Below the pieces are notes generated by a model. That model made no database searches and was not told where the DNA came from. It was given only the letters and a program-made list of their open reading frames with translations. Below are positions 8,650 to 18,080 of a stretch of DNA of 64,000 bases, piece after piece. The stretch's first letter is position 1, and each line of letters opens with the position of its first letter. The stretch comes from Halobacillus litoralis (lineage in GTDB: Bacteria; Bacillota; Bacilli; Bacillales; Halobacillaceae). Position numbers and translations under genes: made by a program. Location of the stretch: NCBI RefSeq assembly GCF_009856355.1, contig NZ_WMEW01000004.1:1-64000 (forward strand). The letters are read 5' to 3'.

Positions 8650-8730
8650 TAACGGAATCCGTTAGTGTTACTAACGGATTCCGTTACTAAAAATCAAAAT
8701 ATTCGTTAGTCTTACTATCGCATGTCGTTA
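8650..8730. promoter_or_regulatory. Array of four phased 15-bp palindromic operators
   Basis: The units begin at 8650, 8672, 8694 and 8716, exactly 22 bp apart. The first two, TAACGGAATCCGTTA (8650-8664) and TAACGGATTCCGTTA (8672-8686), are perfect palindromes about a central base. The third (8694-8708) keeps mainly the right half TTCGTTA. The fourth (8716-8730) keeps 10 of 15 positions. CGTTA thus recurs at 8660, 8682, 8704 and 8726. Units one and two also combine into a 17-bp inverted repeat with a three-base gap (8650-8666 and 8670-8686). The array lies in the divergent miaA/XRE region and its last unit abuts the XRE -10 element, so it is most simply read as cooperative binding sites for that regulator. 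Confidence 0.75.
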
Positions 8731-8735
8731 GTTTG

Positions 8736-8744
8736 TGTTATAGT
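8736..8744 (+). promoter_or_regulatory. Extended -10 promoter of the XRE regulator gene
   Basis: TGT-TATAGT forms an extended -10 element 23 bp before the GTG start. No good -35 hexamer is seen; the expected position lies inside the fourth operator unit. That fits an autorepressed promoter. Confidence 0.5.
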
Positions 8745-8766
8745 ATAAAAAAAGGAGGCGTCTAAC

Positions 8767-9126
8767 GTGGTTCATGAAAGGATTCGCACACTTCGGAAAG
8801 AAAGACGTTTGACTCAGGCGATGCTGGCTGAAAAAGTCGGTGTTTCTCCCCAGGTGGTATCCAACTGGGAGCGCAGTTACACTTCCCCTGATCTTGAAGA
8901 CTTGTCGAAGATTGCTCATGCTCTTCACACCACCGCAGATTATCTCCTTGGACTGAGCGATGAGCTGGAAGATGAAATGAGGGAAATAAAGCACCTTTTG
9001 GAAACAAAAGGATATTCAAAACCCGTGTTCTTTGATAAAAAAGCCTGGTTTGGAATACAGCCGGAGGATATTAAGCAGATAGATAATTACTTCCGTTTTC
9101 TGCTCCAGCAGAAAAACATTTCCTGA
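8767..9126 (+). CDS. XRE-family HTH transcriptional regulator
   Basis: This is the only plus-strand gene in the window. The 119-residue protein has a Cro/C1-type helix-turn-helix over residues about 5-60 (RKERRLTQAMLAEKVGVSPQ then SNWERSYTSPDLEDL), followed by a short acidic helix and a C-terminal segment of unknown role. The start is GTG, with AAAGGAGG a few bases upstream. It sits alone between mutL and miaA, with a shared bidirectional terminator to mutL. In B. subtilis this interval holds variable genes and the large pks cluster, so it is a place where gene content changes. The operator array upstream implies autoregulation. Its other targets are unknown; a phage-repressor relic is an alternative. 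Confidence 0.85.
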   Translation: MVHERIRTLRKERRLTQAMLAEKVGVSPQVVSNWERSYTSPDLEDLSKIAHALHTTADYLLGLSDELEDEMREIKHLLETKGYSKPVFFDKKAWFGIQPEDIKQIDNYFRFLLQQKNIS

Positions 9127-9210
9127 CCCTCCCCTATTTTTGATGAGTCATACAAAATACAGTAATAATATTATGTAAACAACTTATACCTCTTTTATAT
9201 ATTGTCCATA

Positions 9211-9247
9211 AAAAAAGACAGCCGGTTAAAATCCGGCTGTCTTTTTT
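9211..9247. terminator. Bidirectional terminator between the XRE gene and mutL
   Basis: AAAAAAGACAGCCGG (9211-9225) pairs perfectly with CCGGCTGTCTTTTTT (9233-9247) around a seven-base loop. It gives a T-run in both directions and so serves both convergent genes. Confidence 0.9.
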
Positions 9248-9249
9248 AT

Positions 9250-11130
9250 TTACATGACCCGCTTGAACATTTTTTCCATCTCATATTCAGAGAAGAAAAC
9301 GATGATGGGGCGGCCGTGCGGACAAGTGAATGGATCCGTCGATGTGCGCAGCTCTTCAAGGAGCTGGAACATATCGGATTGATTCAAGTAATGGTTCGCT
9401 TTAATGGAGCGTTTGCATGACATAAGGATGGCCGCTTCTTCCCTTAATTTCAAAATGTTGATCCGCTCATCCTGAACAAGCTGCTGGATCATATCATCAA
9501 TGACTTCCTGCTCAAAACCTGTTGGAAACCATGTCGGGTGGCTGCGGATGATATACGTCGTATCACCGAAAGGTTCAAAAAACAACCCGACCTGTTCCAG
9601 TTCCTCTTTATATTCCTCAATCTTCAATGCTTCCTGTTTAGAAAAATCGAAAGTTAATGGAATTAAAAGTTCCTGCACTTCATGATCCACCTGTGCCAGT
9701 TTATCCCGGAAAAATTCATATTTAATCCGTTCCTGTGCAGCGTGCTGATCGACGATGTACATACCTTCTTCATTCTGAGCTAGAATGTAGGTGCCGTGAA
9801 GCTGGCCGATTGGATACATCACAGGAACCCTTCGGCTGCTCTCCTTCTTGGAGGGGGCTGTAGGTACCTCCTCCTGCCCGACATTTTCTTCATCTTCATT
9901 CTTCTCCGGTTTGAAATCAGCCATCATTTCCTTCAGCATCGCTTCCTGTTTCCCCGCAAATACCTCGGACTTCTCCTCTTCAGCCTCCGCTGCAGCCGGA
10001 GGTTCTTCTTTCAGCAGATGATCGACGGCTGACTCTCTTTGGTTGTGAGCCTCCTGTTTCCTTGTTTCATGGAATTCAAAAGTTTTCTGTTCGGAATACT
10101 CTTTTTTCGGCTTGGCTTTTGTTTCCTGAACATCCGGAATAAGGGTTTCTTTTCGAAACGTATTCCGGATCGTTTCTTCCAAAAGGGCATACAACTCCTT
10201 TTCCTTACTAAACCGCACTTCCAACTTGGAAGGGTGGACGTTGACATCGACAAGAATTGGATCCATATCAATATTCAACACAACAATCGGATTTTTGCCA
10301 ATGGGAAGAAGGGTGTGATACCCCTGTTGGACCGCCTTGTTCAACGGCACACTTTTTATATAGCGGCCGTTGATGATCGTAGACATGTACTGTCTTGAAG
10401 CCCTGTACACTTCCGGTTTGGCTATATACCCCTTCACTTTGAAGTCCGACGTCTCCATTTCAACTGGAACCATTTTCCTTGCCACGTTCATCCCGTAGAT
10501 GCTTGCGATCACCTGAAGCAGATCCCCGCGGCCGTTGGTCTTGAAAATCTGCTTTTCGTTGTGCGTACAGACAAACTGCACTTCCGGATGGGCCAGGGAA
10601 ATCCGGTTCAACACATCGGTAATGTGACCCAGCTCTGTATGGATGGTCTTCATATATTTCAGACGCGCCGGAGTGTTGAAAAATAATTCCTCCACCGTGA
10701 TATCCGTCCCTTTGCGGGCATCCCCTCTGCCCTTCTGCATAAGGTGACCACCTTCCAGGTCGAGTTTCGTTCCTGCTTCTTCGCCCGTAGACGTCTGAAT
10801 ACTCAGCCGGCTGACAGCTGCGATACTTGCCAGGGCTTCCCCCCGGAAACCAAGGGTACGCACGTGAAACAAATCATTTTCATCCAGGATTTTACTCGTT
10901 GCATGACGGTGAAAAGCCCGCTCACAGTCCTCTTCCTCCATCCCTGCTCCATTATCAATGATACGGATCCGTTGAAGACCGGCTTCCATCAAGTCGATCT
11001 TCACCCAGGAAGATCCTGCGTCTATACTGTTTTCCACCAGTTCCTTTACCACAGAGGCAGGCCGCTCGACCACTTCTCCGGCTGCAATTTTGTTGGCCAG
11101 GTGATCAGGCATTAGTCGAATGCGTGCCAT
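9250..11130 (-). CDS. mutL: DNA mismatch repair endonuclease MutL
   Basis: MutL links MutS mismatch recognition to strand incision. The 626-residue protein has the GHKL ATPase in its first third ([29 protein letters not shown]). A charged, glutamate-rich linker follows (about 340-430). The C-terminal dimerisation domain carries the endonuclease motif [12 protein letters not shown], the [10 protein letters not shown] motif and CPHGRP. These metal-site motifs show that it is a nicking MutL, as in other bacteria without MutH. It lies 13 bp after mutS, so the two are cotranscribed, and it ends at a bidirectional terminator. Confidence 0.97.
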   Translation of the reverse strand: MARIRLMPDHLANKIAAGEVVERPASVVKELVENSIDAGSSWVKIDLMEAGLQRIRIIDNGAGMEEEDCERAFHRHATSKILDENDLFHVRTLGFRGEALASIAAVSRLSIQTSTGEEAGTKLDLEGGHLMQKGRGDARKGTDITVEELFFNTPARLKYMKTIHTELGHITDVLNRISLAHPEVQFVCTHNEKQIFKTNGRGDLLQVIASIYGMNVARKMVPVEMETSDFKVKGYIAKPEVYRASRQYMSTIINGRYIKSVPLNKAVQQGYHTLLPIGKNPIVVLNIDMDPILVDVNVHPSKLEVRFSKEKELYALLEETIRNTFRKETLIPDVQETKAKPKKEYSEQKTFEFHETRKQEAHNQRESAVDHLLKEEPPAAAEAEEEKSEVFAGKQEAMLKEMMADFKPEKNEDEENVGQEEVPTAPSKKESSRRVPVMYPIGQLHGTYILAQNEEGMYIVDQHAAQERIKYEFFRDKLAQVDHEVQELLIPLTFDFSKQEALKIEEYKEELEQVGLFFEPFGDTTYIIRSHPTWFPTGFEQEVIDDMIQQLVQDERINILKLREEAAILMSCKRSIKANHYLNQSDMFQLLEELRTSTDPFTCPHGRPIIVFFSEYEMEKMFKRVM

Positions 11131-11143
11131 ATATGAACCTCCT

Positions 11144-13723
11144 TTATTTCTTTAAGCTTTTTTGAAGCTGATACAGTTCGTTCATAGCATCCATTGGAGT
11201 CATTTCCATTAAATCAAGCGACGAGAGCCGCTTCTCCAGAATAGACGTGTCGGTGTGTCTGGCCTGTTTTGGTTTTTCTTTTGGTTCTTCCACAAATAAA
11301 CTGAGCTGCTCCTCTTCATCCACAGCTGCCGATTCCTCAGCGCCCGATGATCCCTCAAGGTGGTCCAGGAGCTCTGTCGCCCGCTTGATCAACGAATCAG
11401 GAAGGTCGGCAAGCTTTGCGACATGAATGCCGTAGCTCTCATCTGCTGGACCGTCTTTGATCTGGTGCAGAAAGACGACATTCCCTTCATATTCTTCCGC
11501 CCGCACGTGGACGTTTTTCAAACGCTCCAGTTCATTTTCCAACGACGTTAATTCATGATAGTGCGTGGAGAATAATGTTTTAGCCTTAATTGTTCCGTGA
11601 ATGTACTCCACAATCGACTGGGCAAGTGCCATTCCGTCATACGTACTCGTTCCTCTGCCGATTTCATCCAGCAGGATCATACTGTTTTCTGTGGCATGGG
11701 TGAGGGCATGGTTCGCTTCCAGCATTTCGACCATGAATGTACTGTGTCCGGAAACAATATCATCAGCCGCCCCGATCCGGGTGAAAATCTGATCGAAAAT
11801 CGGAAGAGAGGCCGAGCCGCATGGAACGAAACTCCCCATCTGTCCAAGCACAGCCGTTAAAGCCAGCTGCCTCATGTACGTACTCTTACCGGACATGTTC
11901 GGGCCGGTAATCAAAAGTACATCGGTTTTGTCATCCATGTAAATGTCATTCGGCACAAACGTTCCATCCTGCATGACTCGTTCAATGACCGGGTGGCGGC
12001 CTTCCTGTATATCCACCCGGCGCTGCTCATTATAGGACGGGCGCACATATTGATAAGCCTCTGCCACCTGTGCAAATCCCTGCAGCACATCAATACGGCT
12101 GATCTGTTCAGCCAGATGCTGCAGTCTTTGAACATATGACTTCACGCTTTCCCTTACATTCAGGAATAACTGATACTCCAGTTCCACACTTTTTTCCTGC
12201 GCTTCCAGAATCAATGTTTCCTTTTCTTTCAGCTCCGGTGTAATGAACCGCTCTGCGTTCGTTAATGTCTGTTTACGTTCATACATCCCTTCAGGCAGAT
12301 AGCGGAGATTGGCTTTTGTCACTTCAATATAGTAGCCGAAGACACGATTATACCCGACCTTCAGTGATTTAATGCCTGTTTTTTCCCGCTCTTTCTTTTC
12401 AAGCTCAGCAATCCACTGCTTTCCATTTTTCGAAGCTGCACGATAGTCATCCAGCTGTTGGTTATACCCGTCACAAATCAGCCCCCCTTCTTTCACACTG
12501 ATGGGAGGGTCTTCGGCAATACTCTGCTCCAACAGATCCTTCAGCTCTTCCAGAGGGTCAATCGTCTGATACAGCTCTTTCACAGCATCGTTGTCAAACT
12601 GCTGGAGGGTGCCAAGTATTTCAGGGATTCTGGCAAGGGAATTTTTCAACTGCAGCAGATCTCGTGCGTTGACGTTCCCAAAGGCCACCCTTCCGGCCAG
12701 CCGTTCCAGATCATAAACGTTCGTCAGTTGTTCACGCAGGGTCTCCCTTTCGAAGAATCGGTCAAGGAATCCTTCCACCTGCTCGTGTCGAGTCTGGATC
12801 GCCTGTTTAGAAAGAAGCGGGCGCTCCATCCATTTTTTCAGCATGCGCGCGCCCATGGATGTCTTCGTTTTATCCACGACAGAAAGCAGGCTCCCTGTTT
12901 TCCCCTGCTTCCGGATGGTTTCCAACAGTTCTAGGTTTCTCTTCGAATACATATCCAGCGTCATATACTGCTTCAATTCAATGACTTTCACCGGCTGCAG
13001 GTGATCGAGGGAACGCTTCTGGGTGTGCTGGATGTAATTCAACAACCGGCCGGTGCCTGTCAACAACTTGTCCTGTTGGATTTCGGCTGTCAACGAGGCC
13101 AGGTCTCCATCCAGGGATGTGTCATCCTGATGGGAGAGCGTGTAGCCAAGCCGTTCCTTAAGCATCAACTGCCGCTCCTCATCAAAATCCGATGCGACGA
13201 CGACTTCACGAACAGGGCGGCTGTACAGTTCACTCAAGGCTGCATCAAACCCTCCTGAAATAAGGGCCGTACTATTTTCCCCTGTGGTGAGGTCGTTGTA
13301 ACTCACTGCATACGATCCATCTTCAAAAGCGCTCAAGGAAGCAATATAATTGTTTTCCTTCTCATCAAGCATACTGCCTTCCATAACGGTACCGGGAGTG
13401 ATGAGCTGGACGACCTCTCTTTTGACGACGCCTTTGGCTGCTTTCGGGTCTTCCACCTGTTCACAAATGGCCACCTTGTAGCCTTTTTCAATCAGCTGCC
13501 TTATGTAGTTTTCAGCCGAATGATAAGGGACGCCGCACATAGGTATACGTTCACTTCCCCCACCATCTCTGCTCGTTAATGTAATTTCAAGTTCCTGCGA
13601 TGCTTTCAGGGCATCTTCAAAAAACAGCTCATAAAAATCCCCGAGCCTGAAGAATAAAAACGCGTCCTTCTGGTCGGCTTTAATCTTTAAATATTGCTGC
13701 ATCATTGGTGTATACTGTGCCAT
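11144..13723 (-). CDS. mutS: DNA mismatch repair protein MutS
   Basis: MutS recognises base mismatches and small loops and acts as an ATP-driven sliding clamp. The 859-residue protein has the N-terminal mismatch-binding domain with the Phe-x-Glu motif ([15 protein letters not shown] region). Connector, lever and clamp domains follow, then the ATPase with Walker [10 protein letters not shown] at about 605-613 and Walker [15 protein letters not shown]. Near the C-terminus EEQLSLF matches the sliding-clamp (DnaN) binding motif, which couples MutS to the replisome in B. subtilis. It is the first gene of mutSL; the upstream cotE is closed by its own terminator. Confidence 0.97.
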   Translation of the reverse strand: MAQYTPMMQQYLKIKADQKDAFLFFRLGDFYELFFEDALKASQELEITLTSRDGGGSERIPMCGVPYHSAENYIRQLIEKGYKVAICEQVEDPKAAKGVVKREVVQLITPGTVMEGSMLDEKENNYIASLSAFEDGSYAVSYNDLTTGENSTALISGGFDAALSELYSRPVREVVVASDFDEERQLMLKERLGYTLSHQDDTSLDGDLASLTAEIQQDKLLTGTGRLLNYIQHTQKRSLDHLQPVKVIELKQYMTLDMYSKRNLELLETIRKQGKTGSLLSVVDKTKTSMGARMLKKWMERPLLSKQAIQTRHEQVEGFLDRFFERETLREQLTNVYDLERLAGRVAFGNVNARDLLQLKNSLARIPEILGTLQQFDNDAVKELYQTIDPLEELKDLLEQSIAEDPPISVKEGGLICDGYNQQLDDYRAASKNGKQWIAELEKKEREKTGIKSLKVGYNRVFGYYIEVTKANLRYLPEGMYERKQTLTNAERFITPELKEKETLILEAQEKSVELEYQLFLNVRESVKSYVQRLQHLAEQISRIDVLQGFAQVAEAYQYVRPSYNEQRRVDIQEGRHPVIERVMQDGTFVPNDIYMDDKTDVLLITGPNMSGKSTYMRQLALTAVLGQMGSFVPCGSASLPIFDQIFTRIGAADDIVSGHSTFMVEMLEANHALTHATENSMILLDEIGRGTSTYDGMALAQSIVEYIHGTIKAKTLFSTHYHELTSLENELERLKNVHVRAEEYEGNVVFLHQIKDGPADESYGIHVAKLADLPDSLIKRATELLDHLEGSSGAEESAAVDEEEQLSLFVEEPKEKPKQARHTDTSILEKRLSSLDLMEMTPMDAMNELYQLQKSLKK

Positions 13724-13852
13724 TCGTTCAATCCTCCAAAACGTACGTAGAATTCTTCATCCATTATAGCATATAGGAACAACCCTCTTTAACAAACCGC
13801 TCATCCATAAGACACCGGGGCCCTTTTTGATGACTCCGCTTGTCAGGCCTTT

Positions 13853-13890
13853 CCAAAAAAAAAGAACCCCCTGCTGAATGACAGGGAGTT
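13853..13890 (-). terminator. Terminator of cotE
   Basis: On the minus strand AACTCCCTG pairs with CAGGGGGTT (nine pairs, one G-U), with an eight-base loop. It is followed by a long T-run (complement of the A-run at about 13855-13863). It overlaps the cotE stop codon. Confidence 0.85.
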
Positions 13891-14467
13891 AATGCTTATC
13901 GTCATGGTCATCACTGCTTGAAGAAGATGGAAGGAAGTCCGTTTCAATAGCTGAATAATCATCGGATGACAAATCTTGTTCGTAGTCATGATCGTGGCCG
14001 CAGCCATGCGGGTCCACTTTTACGCAAAGCTTGGTTTCACCAATCACATCAACGACAAACTCTCTTTCTACTTCTACTACAATCTTCTGGCCGTTCCCCG
14101 AAATCGTAGCTTCCAGGCAGTTCGGCTGCTGGACGACTTTGGCTATGACTTCGAAATCATCATGGATGCAGTTGTCGTCTTTCACACTCAGCTTAACGTA
14201 ATCACAATACGTCACCCGTTCTGTTACCACTTCCGTTTTTGTATTGTCGTTGTAGGAATACCAGACGTTGATGTCGTAACTGCCGGAAACTTCTACGTGA
14301 TCTCCTTTCTTTTTCGCATTGTAGATGTGGTTGATCACCCAGCATCCCAGAATACTTGTTGGACGGTGGGAAGGGCTGATGGTGTGCGTGGATTCTGTAA
14401 ACTTTTTACCTTTACCGATTACAGCTTTGGTAATAATTTCTCTGTAATCCCGTTCAAAAAAAGACAT
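13889..14467 (-). CDS. cotE: Spore coat morphogenetic protein CotE
   Basis: CotE builds a ring on the forespore surface and is required for assembly of the outer coat. The 192-residue protein begins with the conserved [20 protein letters not shown] and contains the [10 protein letters not shown] block. It ends in a Ser/Asp/His-rich acidic tail ([16 protein letters not shown]). B. subtilis CotE also has a variable acidic C-terminus, used to contact other coat proteins. Upstream are candidate sigma-E and sigma-K promoters, matching the dual mother-cell control known in B. subtilis. The gene lies between ricA and mutS, each set off by a terminator. Confidence 0.95.
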   Translation of the reverse strand: MSFFERDYREIITKAVIGKGKKFTESTHTISPSHRPTSILGCWVINHIYNAKKKGDHVEVSGSYDINVWYSYNDNTKTEVVTERVTYCDYVKLSVKDDNCIHDDFEVIAKVVQQPNCLEATISGNGQKIVVEVEREFVVDVIGETKLCVKVDPHGCGHDHDYEQDLSSDDYSAIETDFLPSSSSSDDHDDKH

Positions 14468-14496
14468 GAGCTCTCATTCCTCCTTATTCTACCACC

Positions 14497-14524
14497 CATC
14501 CTATGCATGGTCTGGGCGAATGGT
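14497..14524 (-). promoter_or_regulatory. Candidate sigma-K promoter (P2) of cotE
   Basis: On the minus strand AC (14523-14524), 17 bases, then CATAGGATG fits AC-N16/17-CATANNNTA with one mismatch. It lies about 30 bp upstream of the start codon, where B. subtilis cotE has its late promoter. Confidence 0.45.
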
Positions 14525-14560
14525 GACTCCATGGGAAAAGCCTGAGGACGTGTTTACTTC

Positions 14561-14589
14561 ATTGTATGCACGAGCCTATAAAATTGTAC
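14561..14589 (-). promoter_or_regulatory. Candidate sigma-E promoter (P1) of cotE
   Basis: CATACAAT (minus strand, 14561-14568) is an ideal sigma-E -10 element. GTACAATT (14582-14589) gives a partial -35 match with a 13-base spacer. It overlaps the end of the ricA terminator T-run. Confidence 0.55.
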
Positions 14590-14625
14590 AAAAAAAAATC
14601 CGCCGGAGGGAAACCCCTCTGACGG
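14590..14625 (-). terminator. Terminator of miaB-ricA
   Basis: On the minus strand CCGTCAGAGGG pairs with CCCTCCGGCGG (11 positions, one mismatch and one G-U), with a four-base loop. A run of nine T follows. Confidence 0.8.
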
Positions 14626-14636
14626 AAGTGTATGCA

Positions 14637-15065
14637 TCAACGGCTGCAGCCATGACTTTGATTGTTGGAAGAACCTGTTTCCCCCTGCAGAAGATCTCCT
14701 CCTGTAGAGCGGATCACTTCATTGGTTACTTCGCGGGAAATCGTACTCGAAACCATCTGCAGAATATCATTAATGACCGTCTGCGTTTCTTTAAACTCAG
14801 CGACGACCGGGATTTCGTCCAGTTCATCCTGGAGACGGTCAATTTCCTTTTCAATCCGGTTCAAGGCTTCTGTTTTTCCGTAAGCCTGAAAATTGACGGC
14901 CTGCTTTTGAAGTGCCTTGATTTTCTTTATGTGGGACTGCACTTTCTGATTTTCATTCAACTTGGATTCCAGCTGCTTGAAACGGTCAATCTCTTCAATG
15001 TCAGCCATCATTTTTGCTAGTTTTTTTGCTTCATCGACTACTTCTTGACGTGTGTATTGTGCCAT
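14637..15065 (-). CDS. ricA: RicA (YmcA), subunit of the RicAFT complex
   Basis: RicA forms a ternary complex with RicF (YlbF) and RicT (YaaT). In B. subtilis that complex carries iron-sulfur clusters, promotes Y-complex mRNA maturation with RNase Y and affects sporulation, competence and biofilm formation. The 142-residue protein is mostly helical, with coiled-coil charge patterns and a YlbF/YmcA-family core (KLAKMMADIEEIDRFKQLES). A single cysteine near the end (SHGCSR) could take part in cluster binding. Its start codon follows the miaB stop codon with no gap, so the two are translationally close. RNase Y itself (rny) is 5.5 kb away. Confidence 0.93.
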   Translation of the reverse strand: MAQYTRQEVVDEAKKLAKMMADIEEIDRFKQLESKLNENQKVQSHIKKIKALQKQAVNFQAYGKTEALNRIEKEIDRLQDELDEIPVVAEFKETQTVINDILQMVSSTISREVTNEVIRSTGGDLLQGETGSSNNQSHGCSR

Positions 15066-16631
15066 TTAATTCACCTCTACGCTAGATTCTACTAGTTCTC
15101 CATCTAAAGACCAAGTTTTTGCCTTTATTACTTTAACAGGGACAATCTTTCCGATAATGGACCGGGGTCCACGGAAATTCACAAGTTTGTTCCGCTTCGT
15201 GTATCCGGCCAGGACATCAGGATTATTTTTACTTTCCCCTTCGACAAGTACATCTACAATTTCGCCATCATATTGACTCATCGCATCTGCTGACTGCTGA
15301 TTCACCAATTTATTCAAGCGCTGAAGACGGTCTTTCTTTTCTTCCATCGACACGTTATCTTTCATTTTCGCAGCAGGTGTATTATCCCTTGGTGAGTAAA
15401 TGAAAGTATAGGCTGCTTCAAATCCAACCTCTTCTACAAGAGAAAGAGTATCCTGGAACTGTTCTTCTGTCTCATTAGGGAAGCCGACAATAATATCTGT
15501 CGTTAAGGTTGCCCCCGGCATTGCGTCGCGAATATTTCGGACGAGCTCCAGATACTCCTCCCGGGAATATTTACGGCCCATAATTTTAAGGACATCCGTA
15601 TTTCCGGACTGGACAGGAAGATGGATATGATCCAGCATGTTCCCGCCTTTGGCAAGCACCTCGATCAGACGATCATCAAAATCGCGCGGATGAGATGTGG
15701 TAAAGCGGACACGCGGAATATCGATGCTCCGCAGCTCATCCATCAAGTCTCCAAGGCCATACTCCATATCAAGATCTTTCCCGTAAGCGTTCACATTCTG
15801 ACCGAGAAGTGTGACTTCCTTGTAGCCTTGGGCGGCGAGGTGACGAACTTCCTGAATGATGTCTTTTGGAAGACGGCTGCGCTCTTTGCCGCGCGTGTAT
15901 GGAACGATGCAGTACGTACAGAATTTGTCACAGCCATACATGATGTTGACCCAGGCCTTGATTTTTCCTTTTCGAGAACGGGGAAGGTTTTCAATGATAT
16001 CCCCTTCCTTCGACCATACATCAATAACCATTTCCTTCCCGAACATCGCTTCCTTCACCAGCTGAGGAAGACGGTGGATGTTATGAGTACCGAAGATCAG
16101 GTCAATAAATGGGTGCTTCTTCAAAATTCGATTCACAACAGACTCTTCCTGAGACATACAGCCGCAGATCCCGATAACCAGATTCGGATTCTCCATTTTC
16201 AACGGCTTAAGGTGTCCGATTTCTCCGAAAACTTTGTTTTCAGCATTTTCGCGGATTGCACACGTATTCAATAGAATAATATCTGCTTGTTTCGTATCAT
16301 TCGTGGGTTCATAGCCCATCTCTTCAAAAATACCAGCCATGACTTCTGTATCGTGTTCATTCATCTGGCATCCATATGTACGGATCATATATTTCTTTCC
16401 ACGACCGGCCTGATCCATGTCTTCCGGAATTTCAAAGTCATAATGGATGTCTGTTTCCTTACGCTTACGGCGCTGAGCATCTCTCATATTTGGAGGCTGA
16501 TAGGTCGTTTGAAAATATTTCATATAATCTTCACTTGTCTTCTGTTTCAATCGGTTCAAGTTGTCCTGATCTGCAGCGGAAGTATCTGTCTGACGGATCT
16601 GAGACATTTCTTTTCTCTGCTGTTCGTTCAT
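15066..16631 (-). CDS. miaB: tRNA-2-methylthio-N6-dimethylallyladenosine synthase
   Basis: MiaB is a radical-SAM enzyme that adds the methylthio group to i6A37 made by MiaA. The 521-residue protein has an N-terminal UPF0004 domain whose three cysteines (88, 124, 158) hold the auxiliary iron-sulfur cluster. The radical SAM motif CxxxCxxC is at 234, 238 and 241 ([17 protein letters not shown]), and a C-terminal TRAM domain binds tRNA. An N-terminal extension of about 75 residues is typical of Bacillus MiaB. It is the first gene of a miaB-ricA unit. Confidence 0.97.
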   Translation of the reverse strand: MNEQQRKEMSQIRQTDTSAADQDNLNRLKQKTSEDYMKYFQTTYQPPNMRDAQRRKRKETDIHYDFEIPEDMDQAGRGKKYMIRTYGCQMNEHDTEVMAGIFEEMGYEPTNDTKQADIILLNTCAIRENAENKVFGEIGHLKPLKMENPNLVIGICGCMSQEESVVNRILKKHPFIDLIFGTHNIHRLPQLVKEAMFGKEMVIDVWSKEGDIIENLPRSRKGKIKAWVNIMYGCDKFCTYCIVPYTRGKERSRLPKDIIQEVRHLAAQGYKEVTLLGQNVNAYGKDLDMEYGLGDLMDELRSIDIPRVRFTTSHPRDFDDRLIEVLAKGGNMLDHIHLPVQSGNTDVLKIMGRKYSREEYLELVRNIRDAMPGATLTTDIIVGFPNETEEQFQDTLSLVEEVGFEAAYTFIYSPRDNTPAAKMKDNVSMEEKKDRLQRLNKLVNQQSADAMSQYDGEIVDVLVEGESKNNPDVLAGYTKRNKLVNFRGPRSIIGKIVPVKVIKAKTWSLDGELVESSVEVN

Positions 16632-16714
16632 TATAATCTCCTTTCAAGCCGATCCTTCTAACTGTACCATTATATCAAGTTTTTGATGATAAATTAAGTC
16701 AAATGGAAAAATAC

Positions 16715-16761
16715 AGAACAAAAAGGATCGTTATGGCATCTATGAAACCGAACGATCCTTT
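16715..16761 (-). terminator. Terminator of tdh-kbl
   Basis: AAAGGATCGTT (16722-16732) pairs perfectly with AACGATCCTTT (16751-16761). The loop is 18 bases and a short T-run follows on the minus strand. Confidence 0.75.
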
Positions 16762-16815
16762 AAAAGATTTTTATTCTTACTGATTTTTCCTCATGGTCCT
16801 TACAGAGGAAGCTCA

Positions 16816-16835
16816 CCGCCTGGATACACAGGCGG
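16816..16835. other. Hairpin in the kbl 3' region
   Basis: CCGCCTG pairs with CAGGCGG around GATACA, between the kbl stop codon and its terminator. There is no T-run, so it is not a terminator; it may protect the 3' end or be incidental. Confidence 0.35.
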
Positions 16836-16887
16836 CTGTCCTGTCCGTATGCAGCAGACAAAGAAAGGTCCTTTAAGAGGGACTGGT

Positions 16888-18063
16888 TTAGATAATGTCC
16901 AGTCTCCTTCCCACTGTTTCAAAAGCGTCCAGGGCCTGCTGAAGCTCTTCTTTGGAATGCTCTGCCGTTACGATCGTACGTATGCGGCCTTTTCCTCGCT
17001 GCACGGTCGGGAATACGATTCCCTGCGCAAACACTCCTTCTTCAAATAATTCATCAGAGAATTTGTGGGTCAGGGCGTCATCACCGATCATAACCGGGGT
17101 CACCGGAGTTTCACTGATTCCTGTATCAAATCCGAGTTTACTCAATCCATCCTTAAAGAAAGATGTATTATCCCAGAGTCGCTCAATGAGTTCGGGCTCT
17201 TCCAAAAGGACGTCAATAGCAGCTTCGTTGGCAGCCGTGACTGCCGGAGGATGAGAGGTACTAAACAGGAACGGGCGCCCTTTATGAATCAAATATTCCC
17301 TAAGGGTTTTCGTGCTGGCTACATAGCCGCCGAGAACGCCAATGGCTTTACTTAATGTTCCGACCTGGATGTGAACACGGCCATCTAAATGAAAATGATT
17401 CACTGTTCCACGTCCATTATCGCCAAGGACTCCGCTCGCATGCGCATCGTCCACCATAATCAAAGCATCGTACTTTTCTGCCAGTTCAACAATGGCAGGA
17501 AGCGGTGCTATATTTCCATCCATGGAGAAAACGCCATCGGTTACGACAAGACGTGTCCGGTAGTTACTGCTTTCCTTCAAAGCCTGTTCCAGAGATTCCA
17601 TATTTACATGCTTGTAAATTTTCCGGTCCGCTTTGGTCAAGCGGATCCCGTCAATGATGGAAGCATGATTCAGCTCATCAGAAATGACGACATCGTCTTT
17701 TCCAAGGATTGAGGATAATACCCCCTGGTTCGTTGTAAATCCGGATTGGAAGACAAGAGCCGCTTCTGTATGTTTGAATTCGGCCAGCTTCTCTTCAAAA
17801 TCTTCATGCATCTTCAGCGTACCCGCAATGGTTCTCACCGACCCTGTCCCTACGCCATACCGGGCATTGGCTTCTTCAGCAGCTGCTTTCAATCTCGGAT
17901 GAGAGGTCAGTCCTAAATAATTGTTGGAAGAAAGCTGTATGACTTCCTTTCCTTTGATTGTCACTTTGGATCCTTGAGCGGACTCCAATGGAATTAAATG
18001 TCTGAACGTTCCTTGTTCCTGCATTTCGTCCAGTTCTTTCTGAAGATACTCAAAGCCTTTCAT
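16888..18063 (-). CDS. kbl: Glycine C-acetyltransferase (2-amino-3-ketobutyrate CoA ligase)
   Basis: Kbl splits 2-amino-3-ketobutyrate with CoA into glycine and acetyl-CoA, the second step of threonine degradation. The 391-residue protein is a fold-type I PLP enzyme of the alpha-oxoamine synthase family. The PLP lysine lies in GTLSKAIGVLGG, the cofactor aspartate in VDDAHASG, and the conserved SSNNYLGL block is near the N-terminus. It follows tdh by 17 bp, and the two encode consecutive steps. The related KBL/BioF enzymes are close in sequence, but pairing with tdh makes this assignment firm. Confidence 0.95.
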   Translation of the reverse strand: MKGFEYLQKELDEMQEQGTFRHLIPLESAQGSKVTIKGKEVIQLSSNNYLGLTSHPRLKAAAEEANARYGVGTGSVRTIAGTLKMHEDFEEKLAEFKHTEAALVFQSGFTTNQGVLSSILGKDDVVISDELNHASIIDGIRLTKADRKIYKHVNMESLEQALKESSNYRTRLVVTDGVFSMDGNIAPLPAIVELAEKYDALIMVDDAHASGVLGDNGRGTVNHFHLDGRVHIQVGTLSKAIGVLGGYVASTKTLREYLIHKGRPFLFSTSHPPAVTAANEAAIDVLLEEPELIERLWDNTSFFKDGLSKLGFDTGISETPVTPVMIGDDALTHKFSDELFEEGVFAQGIVFPTVQRGKGRIRTIVTAEHSKEELQQALDAFETVGRRLDII

Positions 18064-18080
18064 TGTTCATCCTCCTTTTG

